Shown: in pieces, positions 30,815-42,982 of the stretch
Numbering within the stretch: the stretch's first letter is position 1
Layout of the letters: every line of letters begins with the position of its first letter
Source: Streptomyces sp. CB00316
Lineage (GTDB): Bacteria; Actinomycetota; Actinomycetes; Streptomycetales; Streptomycetaceae
Reading direction: 5' to 3'
Assembly: GCF_001905595.1 (NCBI RefSeq)
Contig: NZ_LIXI01000003.1
Span: forward strand, 372,001 to 436,000
DNA: 64,000 nt
Position numbers and translations under genes: made by a program
Notes under the pieces: model-generated
Told to the model about the DNA's origin: nothing
Databases searched by the model: none
What the model saw: the letters and a program-made list of their open reading frames with translations, nothing else

Positions 30815-31085
30815 GGCGCGTCCTTTCCTCGGGAGAACCACTGTCCCCTGTACGCAATTCCACTCCGGTCCCGCTCCGGCCGCAAAGGGAAGATCGGATT
30901 CCGGCGCTCCGCCGTGGTGCGCCGAAAGGGTCCGTGCAGAGGTCACGGCCTTGCCGTACGGGGACGGGGGCCGGAACACAGCGCCTCCGGCAGGAACCTC
31001 CGTGCGCCCCGTCCGGAACGGCGCCGCGACGGCCCTGACGTGCTCCTGCCTGCTCCGGACGGGCCGGGGCACGCCGGGTCGGACG

Positions 31086-31238
31086 TACACTCGGCTCATG
31101 AGTCGTAGCGCCGAACTGGGGAAGTGCCCGTACCGGGCCCTCTCCGCGCTGCCCCCGGTCGCGGTCCCCGGCGCCGCACCGGCACCCGCCGACGCGGCGC
31201 CCGGATCGGGCCGTACCGCGCTGCACGGCCACGGCTAG
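31086..31238 (+). other. Possible leaderless small gene (46 aa) in the 30815-31559 gap
   Basis: The 745-bp gap between the DUF5709 gene and the MurE-like gene has no strong gene. TACACT at 31086-31091 is followed 6 nt later by an ATG (31098) opening a 46-residue frame rich in Ala and Pro. That arrangement resembles leaderless promoters elsewhere in this window. The peptide MSRSAELGKCPYRALSALPP matches no family I know. Confidence 0.25.
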
Positions 31239-31400
31239 CGGTCTTCGGCGTCCGCAGGCCCGGGCGGGGACGCCCCGGTCCGCCGCCCCTCCCATGAACG
31301 ACTCCGGCCTCTCCGCGCCGGAGGGAGCCGCCGCCCCCGGCGCACGCCGGACCCGCGCCTCGGCCACCTGCTCCCCAGCACCACGACGTACGAGTGACGG

Positions 31401-31484
31401 CACCCACCACGACTGATTCACGTCACGCGACACCCACCACGTCACGCAACACCCATCACGCAACACGCAACACGCAACACGCGG
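31401..31484 (+). repeat. Short imperfect repeats (CACCCACCACG and ACGCAACAC units)
   Basis: CACCCACCACG occurs at 31401 and again at 31431. It is followed by a ladder of CACGCAAC/ACGCAACAC units up to 31484. The stretch is C/A-rich on the plus strand, lies 75 bp before the MurE-like gene, and is unlike the surrounding DNA. It could be slippage-prone or affect the leader of that gene. Confidence 0.6.
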
Positions 31485-31559
31485 ACACGGCGCACCTGCC
31501 CGTGCCGCTGCCCGGCGACGGCCGCAGAGACGGGCCGAGCCGCACTCGAAGGGACCATC

Positions 31560-33035
31560 GTGAAGCTGAGCGACCTACTGGCCGGGCAGGACCACCACGT
31601 GCTGCAAGGAAGCCCCGAGCGCACCAGGATCACGGCCGGCACGACGTTCGACGCGGACCGGGTCACCCCCGGCTCCGTCTTCGTCGCGGTACCCGACCAT
31701 GCGGCCGGCGGTCCGGACGCCGTCGCACCGGCCGTCGCCCGTGGCGCGGCAGCCGTCGTCGTCGACGCCCAGGCACCAACTCTCCCCGCGGCGGCGGGCG
31801 ACGTGTGCGCGATCCGGGTGCCGGACGCGCGCAAGGCCGCGGCCGTCATCGCCTCGCGCTACTTCGGTGAGCCGGGCCGTGCGATGGACCTGATCGCGAT
31901 CACCGGCACCAACGGCAAGACCTCCGTCTCGTACATGGTCGAGTCGGTGCTGCGGCTCGCCGAGGGCGCCCGGGTCGGGGTGATCGGCACGGCGGGGAGC
32001 CGGATCGGGGACGAACCGATCCCGATGCCGCCCTCGGCGCTCTCCACCCCGGAAGCGCCCGACCTCCAGTACCTGCTGAGCCGCATGCGCGACAGCGCGG
32101 CCGGCAGCGTCGTCCTGGAGGCCACCTCAATGGGCCTGCTGACCCACCGTCTGGACCGGACCTTCATCGACGTGGGCGTCTTCACGAACCTGTCGCAGGA
32201 CCACCTCGACGACCACGGCACCATGGAGCACTACCGGGACGCCAAACTCCGCCTCTTCCAGGGGCTGTGCCGGCGCGCGGTCATCAACGCGGACGACCCG
32301 GTCGGCGCGGGCATCCGGGAGCTGATGCCCGACGCGGTGACCACGTACGCCCTGGACGGCCCGGCGGACTACCGCGCCACCGACCTGGCCGTGGACGCCT
32401 CGGGGACCCGGTTCACCCTGCACCACGACGGCCGGAAGTACCCGGCGGCGATCCCGTCCCCGGGCCGGTTCTCGGTCTCCAACGCCCTGGCGACCGTGGC
32501 CGCCTGCCATCTGCTCGGCCACAGCCTGGCCGGACTCGTCGACGCGCTGGAGCGCATGCCGCAGATCCCCGGCCGCTTCGAGCGCCTCCACACCCCCGAG
32601 GGCACCTCGGTGATCGTGGACTACGCCCACTCTCCGGACTCCCTCAACAAGGTCCTGTCCACGATCCGCGGCTTCGCCAAGGGCCGGGTCATCACCGTCT
32701 TCGGTTGCGGCGGCGACCGCGACACCACCAAGCGCGCCGAGATGGGCACCATCGCCGGCACCCACTCCGACCTGTGCGTCCTCACCTCGGACAATCCCCG
32801 GTACGAGGACCCCGAGGTGATCCTCGACCAGATCGTGCCGGGCATCGCGGCGACCGGAACGCCGTTCGAACGGTTCACCGACCGCCGTGCGGCCATCGCC
32901 TCCGCCCTCGCCTCGGCGGGACCGGCTGACATCGTGCTCATCGCGGGCAAGGGCAGTGAGCCCCACCAGATCGTCGGTGACGAGCTGCTGCCCTTCAGCG
33001 ACATGGCGACGGTGCGCGAACTGATCGGTCAGTAG
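31560..33035 (+). CDS. MurE-like Mur ligase paralogue (UDP-MurNAc-tripeptide synthetase family)
   Basis: The 491-aa protein has the three Mur ligase domains. The ATP-binding loop is ITGTNGKTS (about residue 117), the carbamylated-lysine region is YRDAKLRLF, and the C-terminal domain contains TSDNPRYEDP (about 424). In MurE, DNPR is the motif that reads meso-diaminopimelate; Streptomyces walls use LL-diaminopimelate. The GTG at 31560 follows a GAAGGGACC stretch. The gene is not in a division/cell-wall (dcw) cluster, since no murF, mraY or fts genes are near. It is therefore probably a second, specialised ligase rather than the essential MurE. Its acceptor and donor cannot be told from sequence. 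Confidence 0.88.
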   Translation: MKLSDLLAGQDHHVLQGSPERTRITAGTTFDADRVTPGSVFVAVPDHAAGGPDAVAPAVARGAAAVVVDAQAPTLPAAAGDVCAIRVPDARKAAAVIASRYFGEPGRAMDLIAITGTNGKTSVSYMVESVLRLAEGARVGVIGTAGSRIGDEPIPMPPSALSTPEAPDLQYLLSRMRDSAAGSVVLEATSMGLLTHRLDRTFIDVGVFTNLSQDHLDDHGTMEHYRDAKLRLFQGLCRRAVINADDPVGAGIRELMPDAVTTYALDGPADYRATDLAVDASGTRFTLHHDGRKYPAAIPSPGRFSVSNALATVAACHLLGHSLAGLVDALERMPQIPGRFERLHTPEGTSVIVDYAHSPDSLNKVLSTIRGFAKGRVITVFGCGGDRDTTKRAEMGTIAGTHSDLCVLTSDNPRYEDPEVILDQIVPGIAATGTPFERFTDRRAAIASALASAGPADIVLIAGKGSEPHQIVGDELLPFSDMATVRELIGQ

Positions 33036-33194
33036 GCAGCAGTCCGCCGTCCCCGGGAGCCCGCCTCGCCGGCATCGCCCACCGCGCTGACCTGCGAAAA
33101 GGTGTTGGCGCGACGGGCGGACCGGCTGACATCCTGGCAACCGCACGCCCGAACGCCGGGCGGTCGGGCGGAGCAGGGCGGGGGAGCGGCAGCC

Positions 33195-34709
33195 GTGGAC
33201 GTGTTCACCACGAAGGCGGGGCAGGTACGGGGGCGGCGCTCCGGGCGGAATCCGGGGATCATCGCCGTACTCGGACTTCCGTACGCGGCACCGCCGTTCG
33301 GCGCAGACCGGTTCCGGGCGCCGCGTCCGGCACAGCCCTGGGACGGCGTACGGGAGTGCACCGCGTTCGGCCCCGTGGCGCCCCAGTCCGCCGAACTGCC
33401 CGGCTCCCCGGCCTGGTCGCCCGGGGACGAGGACATCCTCACACTGAACATCTGGGCACCGGCGGACGGGCCCGGGGGCCTGCCCGTGCTCGTCTGGATC
33501 CACGGTGGCGCGTACGTCTTCGGCTCCTCCGCCCAGCCCGACTTCGACGGCACCGCCCTCGCCGCCCGGGGGCTCGTCGTCGTCACGCTCAACCACCGCC
33601 TGGGCTTCGAGGGGTTCGGCCACGTTCCCGCGGACGGCGAGGGGGCCGTCTGCCCCGACAACCGGGGGCTGCTCGACCAGATCGCCGCCCTGGGATGGGT
33701 ACGGGACAACATCGCCGCCTTCGGTGGCTCACCCGGGCGCGTCACCCTGGCCGGACAGTCATCGGGGGCCACCTCCGTGGCCTGCCTGATGGCGACCACC
33801 CGGGCGCGCGGCTTGTTCCGCCGTGCCATCCTGCACAGCGCCGTCAACGCCTGCGCCACGGCCGACCGGGCGGCCCGCACCACCGCCGAGGTCGCGGCGG
33901 CGGCCGGGGTGCCCGCCACCCGCGCGGGGCTGCTCGCCGCGTCACCGCAGACGCTGGTGAGCGCCTCGGACCGGGTCGTCGACCGGTACCGGCAGGACCC
34001 CGGCTCCGGGCAGCGCCACTACGATCCGGCGATCTACGGGCCCGTCGCCGACGGGGACCTGCTGCCCTGCGACCCGCTGGAGGCATGGACCGCCGGAGCC
34101 GGCGCGGAGGTGGAGCTGCTGGTCTGCCACACGACCGAGGAGTTCTGGCTCCTGGACGCCGTGGGCAGCAGCGCCCCGGTCACCACGGAACGGCAACTCG
34201 CCACCTTCGCTGCGGACTTCGGCCTGCCGCCCCACCTCGCCGATGGCTACCGCGACCGTATGCCGGACGCGTCCGTGCTCGATGTCCATCTGGCCCTGTA
34301 CGGAGACCTCCTCTTCGCCGAATACAGCAGCCGGCTCGCCGAGGCACACGCCCGGTCAGGCGGGCGGACCTTCCTCTCCCGCTTCGACCGCCGGTGCGGC
34401 GGGCATGGCGGACGGGTCCGGGCCTGGCACTGTGCGGACATCCCCTTCGCCTTCGGGAACCTTAACGAGGAGAGTCTGCACTTCCTGACCGGCGGCCCGC
34501 CCGGCCCGGCCGACCACGAGCTGTCGCACCGCATGGCCGGTGCCTGGGTCGCGTTCGCCGCCCACGGGGACCCCGGCTGGGCCCCTCTGGGCGGCAGCGG
34601 AGAAGGGAGTGCGGTGCGGGTGTGGCGTACGGCCGGGGAGGAAGCCCGGCAGACCGACGCGTTCCGTGGTCTGTGGGAAGCGGCGGGACTGCCCCTGCTG
34701 GAACCCTGA
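33195..34709 (+). CDS. Type B carboxylesterase/lipase
   Basis: This is a 504-aa alpha/beta hydrolase of the cholinesterase-like family. The nucleophile is in LAGQSSGATS (near residue 195). The oxyanion loop is VWIHGGAYVFGS, and a family marker EDILTLNIWAP precedes it. The Glu of the triad is likely in CHTTEEFWLLD and the His in WHCADIPFAFGN. There is no signal peptide, so it should be cytoplasmic. I chose the GTG at 33195 because GGGGAG stands 8 bp upstream and homology begins there; the frame is open back to 33102. It is 160 bp after the MurE-like gene, on the same strand. Confidence 0.88.
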   Translation: MDVFTTKAGQVRGRRSGRNPGIIAVLGLPYAAPPFGADRFRAPRPAQPWDGVRECTAFGPVAPQSAELPGSPAWSPGDEDILTLNIWAPADGPGGLPVLVWIHGGAYVFGSSAQPDFDGTALAARGLVVVTLNHRLGFEGFGHVPADGEGAVCPDNRGLLDQIAALGWVRDNIAAFGGSPGRVTLAGQSSGATSVACLMATTRARGLFRRAILHSAVNACATADRAARTTAEVAAAAGVPATRAGLLAASPQTLVSASDRVVDRYRQDPGSGQRHYDPAIYGPVADGDLLPCDPLEAWTAGAGAEVELLVCHTTEEFWLLDAVGSSAPVTTERQLATFAADFGLPPHLADGYRDRMPDASVLDVHLALYGDLLFAEYSSRLAEAHARSGGRTFLSRFDRRCGGHGGRVRAWHCADIPFAFGNLNEESLHFLTGGPPGPADHELSHRMAGAWVAFAAHGDPGWAPLGGSGEGSAVRVWRTAGEEARQTDAFRGLWEAAGLPLLEP

Positions 34710-34715
34710 CACGGC

Positions 34716-35747
34716 TCAGTACGGCGGCAGCCGCAGCGACCCCGTCCCGTCCCGCACGTCGCGCACGAGGCGGATCCTCCCCACCGGGTTGCCGCGCTCG
34801 TCCGTGGTCACCAGGACCGCGTCGTCGCTGTTGACGCAGCTCCCCCGCTCGCTCGGCTCGGGGCAGAACAGCAGATAGCCGGTCTGCCGGTCGACCCGGC
34901 CCGGCTCCAGGCGCCACACCCACTGGTAGCCGCTCATGACCACGTTCGGGTACGTGGCGCGCAGCTCCTCCCGCACGGCGTCCTGGACCGTCTTGCCGAA
35001 CGCCTGCCTCTCCTTGAACGGCCGCACCACCCGGGCGCTGCCCGCCGTGTCCACCTGGCCGGCCCCTATGTCGAAACTCGCCGAATGGTAGGCGTGCTCG
35101 GTGAGCGAGGCGAGCAGGTCGCTGCGGGTCAGGCGCATCATGGTGGGCCAGGAGTCCTTGCCCCGGTCGCGCTTCCCGGCGACGGCGGGCGAGACCACGT
35201 TCACGTACGAGGCCTTCGCCTTCGCGAGCGGGCTGTCGGCTCCGCTTGCCGTGACCCAGCGCTGGACGCAGCCCCCGATGTCGGCGAGCACCCGCTGCAC
35301 GGTGGCGTTGGTCAGTTCGGCCACCACATACGGTGGAGTGCCGGTGGGGCCGAGGGCGATGACCTGGTAGCCGCACGCGTCGAACGCGTCCCGCAGGGTG
35401 CGGAACGCGGCGGCGTCCGCCCGTCCGCGCGCCACCGCTTCCTTCAGGACCCCGGCGCACTCCTTGCTGTCGCAGGTGCCCTTGTCCGCGTTGATGCGCA
35501 GCCGGACCACGGCGTCCCGGTCGTCGGCCACCGCGAAGGTGACCTCGGAGCCTCCGGCGCCCGGGAAGAGCGTGCGTGCCCCGATCGCCTTGATCTGCCC
35601 GGGGAAGTGCTCGTCGGCCAGTTGCTCCGCCGCCCGGCGGTCCTCCTTGGTGGTGACCACGCCGCAGGCGCCGGTCAGTGCGACCAGCGACCCTGCCAGT
35701 ACGCAGGTGACGGCGGCTCTCCACTGTCTGCGGCGTGATCCGGCCAT
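34716..35747 (-). CDS. Putative secreted lipoprotein, unknown function
   Basis: The 343-aa product has an Arg-rich start, a hydrophobic stretch and a lipobox (LVALTGAC, Cys at residue 28). It should be exported, lipidated and anchored outside the membrane. Paired cysteines occur later (TCDSKEC, DACGYQ, GGCVQ, FCPEP..SC), suggesting disulfides. No catalytic motif or named domain is recognisable to me. GAGGAG lies 6 bp before the ATG at 35747. It ends 6 bp from the stop of the convergent esterase gene. Confidence 0.75.
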   Translation of the reverse strand: MAGSRRRQWRAAVTCVLAGSLVALTGACGVVTTKEDRRAAEQLADEHFPGQIKAIGARTLFPGAGGSEVTFAVADDRDAVVRLRINADKGTCDSKECAGVLKEAVARGRADAAAFRTLRDAFDACGYQVIALGPTGTPPYVVAELTNATVQRVLADIGGCVQRWVTASGADSPLAKAKASYVNVVSPAVAGKRDRGKDSWPTMMRLTRSDLLASLTEHAYHSASFDIGAGQVDTAGSARVVRPFKERQAFGKTVQDAVREELRATYPNVVMSGYQWVWRLEPGRVDRQTGYLLFCPEPSERGSCVNSDDAVLVTTDERGNPVGRIRLVRDVRDGTGSLRLPPY

Positions 35748-35932
35748 GGTCGGCTCCTCGGGGTGGTGCTGCCCTGTGTTCCTGTGACAGTAGGACCGGA
35801 CTTCGCGGACCGGATGAGTACGCCTACTCAAACCCGGTGCGGGGCGCCTTCGCGGCTCGGGCCGGACGGTCTCCGCAGCACCCCTCCGGACCCGCTCCCG
35901 TCATTGGCATGGACCTGACTATCGAACTCCGC

Positions 35933-35967
35933 TACAGTCCGGGACGACGCATCTGAGAGCGCTCTCA
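35933..35967 (+). promoter_or_regulatory. Protease promoter with LacI-type operator TGAGAGCGCTCTCA (35954-35967)
   Basis: TACAGT at 35933-35938 is a plausible -10 element. The perfect 14-bp palindrome starts 15 bp after it, at or just past the likely start of transcription, where a repressor would block. GAGAGCGCTCTC occurs twice more nearby (37449, 38156), next to a broken LacI-family gene. Operator identity is inferred from the palindrome type and its association with LacI. Confidence 0.55.
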
Positions 35968-36046
35968 AGGTCTCGATCCGGATGTGCGCCCGGATGCCTC
36001 CCGTTCCACCCCCCACGTCGCTGGAACAACAGGAAGGGTCACTCCC

Positions 36047-37192
36047 TTGAGACACGCAACCGTCCTGCGGACCGGTCTGTCCGCGCTCCTGGTCCTCGGT
36101 GCCTGGACCGCCGTCGGCCCGTCGACCGCGTCCGCCGCCCCCGCCGACTCCGCGGAGCTCCCCGCCTCCGCCGCCCTGCTCTCCGCCATGCAGCGTGACC
36201 TCGGCCTGACCGAGAGCCAGGCCCGTACGCGGCTGGCGCAGGAGAAGGCGGCGACGGCCCTGGAACCGAAGGCGCAGCGCGCCGCGGGCTCCGCCTACGG
36301 CGGGTCGTGGTTCGACCCCGCGACAGGCAAGCTCACCGTGGCGGTCACGGACGCCGGCAAGGCCGGTGCCGTACGGGCCGCCGGCGCGCAGACCCGGGTC
36401 GTCGAGCACTCGGCCGCCCAGCTCGACGCCACCATGAAACGCATCGACGCCCTGAGCGCGCCGGACGGTGTGGCCAGTTGGCGCGTCGACCCCGCGACCA
36501 GCCGTGTCGTCGTGAACGTCGTCGACTCGGCGCAGGGTGACAACGATGTCCGCGCCTTCGTCGCCAAGGCCCGCAAGGCCGGGCCCGTCACGGTCGAGCG
36601 GACGGCCGAGGCCCCGCAGACCTTCGCCGCCGGCACCGTGGGCGGCGACCCGTACTACACCGGCAACGTGCGCTGCTCGATCGGCTTCTCGGTCCACGGC
36701 GGCTTCGTCACCGCCGGGCACTGCGGGGGCACCGGGCAGCAGGTCCGCGGCTGGGACAACTCCTACATCGGCAACTTCCAGGGCTCGTCCTTCCCCGGCA
36801 ACGACTACGCCTGGGTCAACGTCGGCAGCGGCTGGTGGACCGTCCCCGTCGTCCTCGGCTGGGGCACGGTCCCGGACCAGCTGGTCCGCGGCTCGAACGA
36901 GGCCCCGATCGGCGCCTCGATCTGCCGCTCCGGCTCCACCACCCGCTGGCACTGCGGCCGTGTCCTCGCCAAGAACGAGACCGTGAACTACAGCCAGGGT
37001 GCCGTGCACCAGATGACCAAGACCAGCGTCTGCGCCCAGGGTGGCGACTCCGGCGGCTCGTTCATCAGCGGTGACCAGGCCCAGGGCGTCACCTCGGGCG
37101 GCTGGGGCAACTGCTCCAGCGGTGGTGAGACCTGGTACCAGCCGATCAACGAGATCCTCAACCGGTACGGGCTGAGGCTGCACACCGCGTGA
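36047..37192 (+). CDS. Secreted S1 family serine protease, streptogrisin/alpha-lytic type
   Basis: The 381-aa preproenzyme has a signal peptide ending near STASAAPA and an alpha-lytic-protease prodomain (about residues 35-195). The mature chymotrypsin-like protease begins about residue 200. The triad is His in VTAGHCGG, Asp in GNDYAWV and Ser in GGDSGGSF. Cysteines form the usual three pairs (RCS..GHC, ICRSG..HCG, VCAQG..NCS). The TTG at 36047 opens RHATVLRTGLSALLVLG and has AAGGG about 9 bp upstream. No chitin-binding tail is present. A LacI-type operator lies in its promoter and a strong hairpin follows it. Confidence 0.93.
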   Translation: MRHATVLRTGLSALLVLGAWTAVGPSTASAAPADSAELPASAALLSAMQRDLGLTESQARTRLAQEKAATALEPKAQRAAGSAYGGSWFDPATGKLTVAVTDAGKAGAVRAAGAQTRVVEHSAAQLDATMKRIDALSAPDGVASWRVDPATSRVVVNVVDSAQGDNDVRAFVAKARKAGPVTVERTAEAPQTFAAGTVGGDPYYTGNVRCSIGFSVHGGFVTAGHCGGTGQQVRGWDNSYIGNFQGSSFPGNDYAWVNVGSGWWTVPVVLGWGTVPDQLVRGSNEAPIGASICRSGSTTRWHCGRVLAKNETVNYSQGAVHQMTKTSVCAQGGDSGGSFISGDQAQGVTSGGWGNCSSGGETWYQPINEILNRYGLRLHTA

Positions 37193-37252
37193 TCCCAGGG
37201 AGTCGGCCGCCCGGCTCCCGTGGATGAGGTGAACGCGTACGACAGGCATCGG

Positions 37253-37280
37253 AGCGGCCCCGCCCACGGGCGGGGCCGCT
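37253..37280 (+). terminator. GC-rich hairpin after the protease gene
   Basis: AGCGGCCCCGCCC and GGGCGGGGCCGCT form a 13-bp stem 60 bp after the protease stop, with a very tight loop and a short TTCC tail. It is a good terminator candidate. Confidence 0.7.
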
Positions 37281-37447
37281 TCCGTATGCCGGTGCCCGCC
37301 CGTCCGCATGCCCGCCTCGCCTCCGCCTCCCGGGCCATTCGGTATCCGCCGTCGCACTGGCCCGTTACCTCCACGCCCGTCGCGCGGCGCATCGTTTCAC
37401 CAGCTACTGACACCCTCTCAGCCTCGACGCAACACCGACACCGCCCT

Positions 37448-37461
37448 GGAGAGCGCTCTCC
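37448..37461 (+). promoter_or_regulatory. LacI-type operator GGAGAGCGCTCTCC, second site
   Basis: This is a perfect 14-bp palindrome with the same core as the sites at 35954 and 38154. It is followed directly by CAGGAGA, which looks like a ribosome binding site of a now broken gene on the plus strand. Confidence 0.6.
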
Positions 37462-37611
37462 CAGGAGACATCCGCCGGTACACGAGCGAGTACGCCCTGC
37501 GCCACGCGGCGGCCCGCACCACCATCGAGATGGGCCGGCTCGGCCCGGACGCGGTCACCGTCGGCGCCGCCACGCTCCCGCTCGCCGATTTCCTGACCCG
37601 CGGCGGGAGCC

Positions 37612-37634
<23 letters not shown>
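37462..37634 (+). pseudogene. Start of a lost operator-controlled gene (about 55 codons)
   Basis: After the operator and an AGGAGA sequence the plus strand reads YTSEYALRHAAARTTIEMGR and continues LGPDAVTVGAATLPLADFL, with good Streptomyces codon use, before stopping at 37634. No start codon remains in frame next to the ribosome binding site. The end runs into the opposite-strand LacI remnant. I think it is the 5' piece of a sugar-related gene cut by a deletion; the family is not recognised. Confidence 0.45.
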
Positions 37635-40808
<3,174 letters not shown>

Positions 40809-41050
40809 GTACACCACGATGTCCCGTCCGGGGCGCCACGTCGTCGTCCTTGAGACGTCACTTCCGCGTACTGCCCCAGTAGTACGGACGGAGGGCCGAG
40901 GTCCTCCCCTCGACGGTAGCCCTGCCGGGCCCGGCCGTCAGAAGTTGTGCCCCGGCGGATACGGTGAGCCGCGCGGACGGCACACGCCGTCGCCGGACGC
41001 GGGCGCGCTCCGGCGCCGACCCGGGGATCGTGGCGAGTGAGGAGCGGGGC

Positions 41051-41755
41051 ATGGACCTGGAGCGGACGGCCTCGGTGGGCGGCTTCTTCGCGCTGCGGAC
41101 CGAGCCGGTCCCCGGCGGCTCCCACCGGCCGCTGGCGAAGCTGTACGCGGGCGGGACGGCGCCCCTGACCGCTCGGGTCGACAAGGTCGCGGCGCGGCTG
41201 GGTGCCCCCGAGCGCCGGGTCGCAGCCTCCATCGCCCATCTCGGCCTCGCCGCCCGGCTCTGGTCGATCGCGCTGGGCCCGGCCGCCCTCTTCGGGCGCT
41301 TCCCCGCCCTCGTACCGGAGACCCTGCACTGGGACCCGCTCCACGCCTCGCCGGACGATCTGTGGCTCGCGGATCCCGAGGAGCTGCCGGGGTCTGCCGA
41401 CCGGATCCGCGAGCAGGTCCAGTACGGGCATCTGGTGCCGCTGGCCGAGGCCGTCCGGCGCGACGGGAACATCTCCCCGCAGCTGCTGTGGGGCAACGCC
41501 GGGTCCGCGCTCGCCGGGGCCGTACGCGAGCTGCTCACCTGGTCGCGCGGGCAGGACCGCCCGGAAGTCGCGCAGCGGGCCCGGGCCCTGGCGGCCGAGC
41601 TGTTCGACCACCCCGACCTGCGCTCCACCGGCTCCCCGCACGGACCGGCGTTCCGGCGGCGGAGCTGCTGTCTGTACTGGCGTTGTCCGGGCGGCGGACT
41701 CTGCGGCGACTGCGTCTTCGACCGTGCGCCGGGGCCGTCCGGGGCGGCCCGGTAG
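41051..41755 (+). CDS. FhuF-like (2Fe-2S) protein, putative ferric-siderophore reductase
   Basis: The 234-aa protein ends in RRSCCLYWRCPGGGLCGDCV. These cysteines, in the CC-x5-C-x5-C-type arrangement of the FhuF C-terminal domain, bind a [2Fe-2S] cluster. The main body (LWGNAGSALAGAVRELL and the WDPLHASPDDLWLADPE region) fits the FhuF/IucA-like reductases, which release iron from siderophores in the cytoplasm. GGAG lies 6 bp before the ATG. No siderophore or uptake genes are next to it, so the partner is unknown. Confidence 0.82.
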   Translation: MDLERTASVGGFFALRTEPVPGGSHRPLAKLYAGGTAPLTARVDKVAARLGAPERRVAASIAHLGLAARLWSIALGPAALFGRFPALVPETLHWDPLHASPDDLWLADPEELPGSADRIREQVQYGHLVPLAEAVRRDGNISPQLLWGNAGSALAGAVRELLTWSRGQDRPEVAQRARALAAELFDHPDLRSTGSPHGPAFRRRSCCLYWRCPGGGLCGDCVFDRAPGPSGAAR

Positions 41756-41810
41756 TCGCGGCCGGGCCGCTTCCGAACGCCGCGCCCCGCCGACCCACCG
41801 CGCCGGAGGG

Positions 41811-42182
41811 TCAGGAGGTCAGGGGCGCGTCTATGGCTTCGTCGACGTCCCCCAGGACGGGGATCGCGCTGTCGAGCCCGATCATCCCGATCAGCCGCCG
41901 CACGAACGGGGAGGGCGCGGCGAGCCGCAGCCGGCCGCCGAGCGCGGTCTGCCCCTGGAGGAGCACGTTGACCGTGGTGGAGTCGGCGAAGCCCACACCC
42001 GAGAGGTCCACGACGACAGGCCCAAAACCTTCTTCGGCCGCGGCTTCTAGTGCCCGGCCGAGCGGCGGGACGCTGTCGATATCGAGGTCACCCGACACGG
42101 TGAGGACCAGAGCACCCCGTTCCTGACGGGTGATGATTCTGACGGCTCTGTCTTCGCTGGGCGGTGGTTGCACGGAAGGCAC
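41811..42182 (-). CDS. STAS-domain anti-sigma factor antagonist
   Basis: The STAS fold (about 110 residues) has the family pattern LVLTVSGDLDIDSVPPL. The phosphorylatable-Ser region is VVVDLSGVGFADSTTVNVLL, and ADST is the usual RsbV-like target site. Such proteins bind RsbW-like kinases and free a sigma factor; a kinase-like gene and a sigma gene lie downstream at 44263 and 48361. The frame opens at 42308, but that part uses TTA, CTA and AAA codons and overlaps a promoter, so I place the start lower, at GTG 42182; GTG 42251 is also possible. No clear ribosome binding site decides between them. Confidence 0.82.
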   Translation of the reverse strand: MPSVQPPPSEDRAVRIITRQERGALVLTVSGDLDIDSVPPLGRALEAAAEEGFGPVVVDLSGVGFADSTTVNVLLQGQTALGGRLRLAAPSPFVRRLIGMIGLDSAIPVLGDVDEAIDAPLTS

Positions 42183-42268
42183 CTCGGGCGGTTCGGGCGG
42201 GTGAAGGACGCCGGTGTGCCGGACGGGTCGGCTTGTTCCGTCCCTGATCACGGCGGGGTACGTGGGTA

Positions 42269-42298
42269 ACGATAGAAGGAACAGTTGCCATTTGACAA
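42269..42298 (-). promoter_or_regulatory. Housekeeping-type promoter TTGTCA-N18-TATCGT for the STAS gene
   Basis: On the minus strand TTGTCA (42293-42298) and TATCGT (42269-42274) are 18 bp apart, a good sigma-70/HrdB match in an AT-rich pocket. It places transcription start near 42262, inside the longest reading of the STAS frame, which argues for a downstream start codon. Confidence 0.5.
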
Positions 42299-42394
42299 CA
42301 TTCTCCATTGGGTAACAATCTGATCCGCAACGGCTGAATGACCAGGCGTCGGCGGTGACGCACCGAGAGAAGCGGAAGCAGGAGCTGGATGAGG

Positions 42395-42910
42395 CTAGGC
42401 GCTATCGGCGACATCATCGCGGAGCGGAGGGCCTGCCGCACCCGTTTCCGGCGAGAGTCTGTCCGAGGCTGCCGCGTGGAAGGCCGCCAGGCCCTCCGCG
42501 AGCGCGGCCACGGCGGCCGGTTCCATGCGTTCCAGCACGGCGCTCACCTCGCGGGCGCGCAGAGCCCGGTACTCTTCGAGAAGGGTCCGGCCGCGGAGGC
42601 TCAGCCGCAGCACCACCTCGCGCCGGCTCGTCGGGCTGGGTGCGCGCTGCACGAGCCCCATAGCCTCCATCCGGTCGCAGAGCCGGCTGACCGACGGCGC
42701 ACGCGAACCCAACGCCTCGCCCAACGAGCGCAGATTGGTGCCCTCCTGCTTCTCGATCACGAGCAGGGCCCGGAGCTGGGAGGGCGATACGGTGCCCGAA
42801 GCGGCCGCCTCCTGACCGCGGCCCCAGAGCACTTCCAGCAGCTCCGAGGCCGCGGAGGCGTCGGCGGACACCTCTGCACGGGTGCGCGTGCGGCGTGCGG
42901 AGTGGGGCAT
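42395..42910 (-). CDS. MarR-family transcriptional regulator
   Basis: The 171-aa winged-helix protein contains the MarR core: SPSQLRALLVIEKQEGTNLR, then LGEALGSRAPSVSRLCDRME (recognition helix) and the wing RAPSPTSRREVVLRLS. It is divergent from the phosphatase gene starting at 42997, with 86 bp between, so it may control that gene and itself. The ligand is not predictable. It ends 87 bp before the start of the STAS promoter region. Confidence 0.88.
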   Translation of the reverse strand: MPHSARRTRTRAEVSADASAASELLEVLWGRGQEAAASGTVSPSQLRALLVIEKQEGTNLRSLGEALGSRAPSVSRLCDRMEAMGLVQRAPSPTSRREVVLRLSLRGRTLLEEYRALRAREVSAVLERMEPAAVAALAEGLAAFHAAASDRLSPETGAAGPPLRDDVADSA

Positions 42911-42982
42911 TCATCCACTCTGTCATCCGTCGGCCCCGCTTGTCAGCCCGGACTCAGCCCCTACCACGTCGCAGGACGAAGA

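Noticed and set aside
31394..31870. Plus-strand frame beginning in the C/A-rich repeats
   Set aside because: It overlaps the MurE-like gene out of frame and its start lies in simple-sequence DNA.
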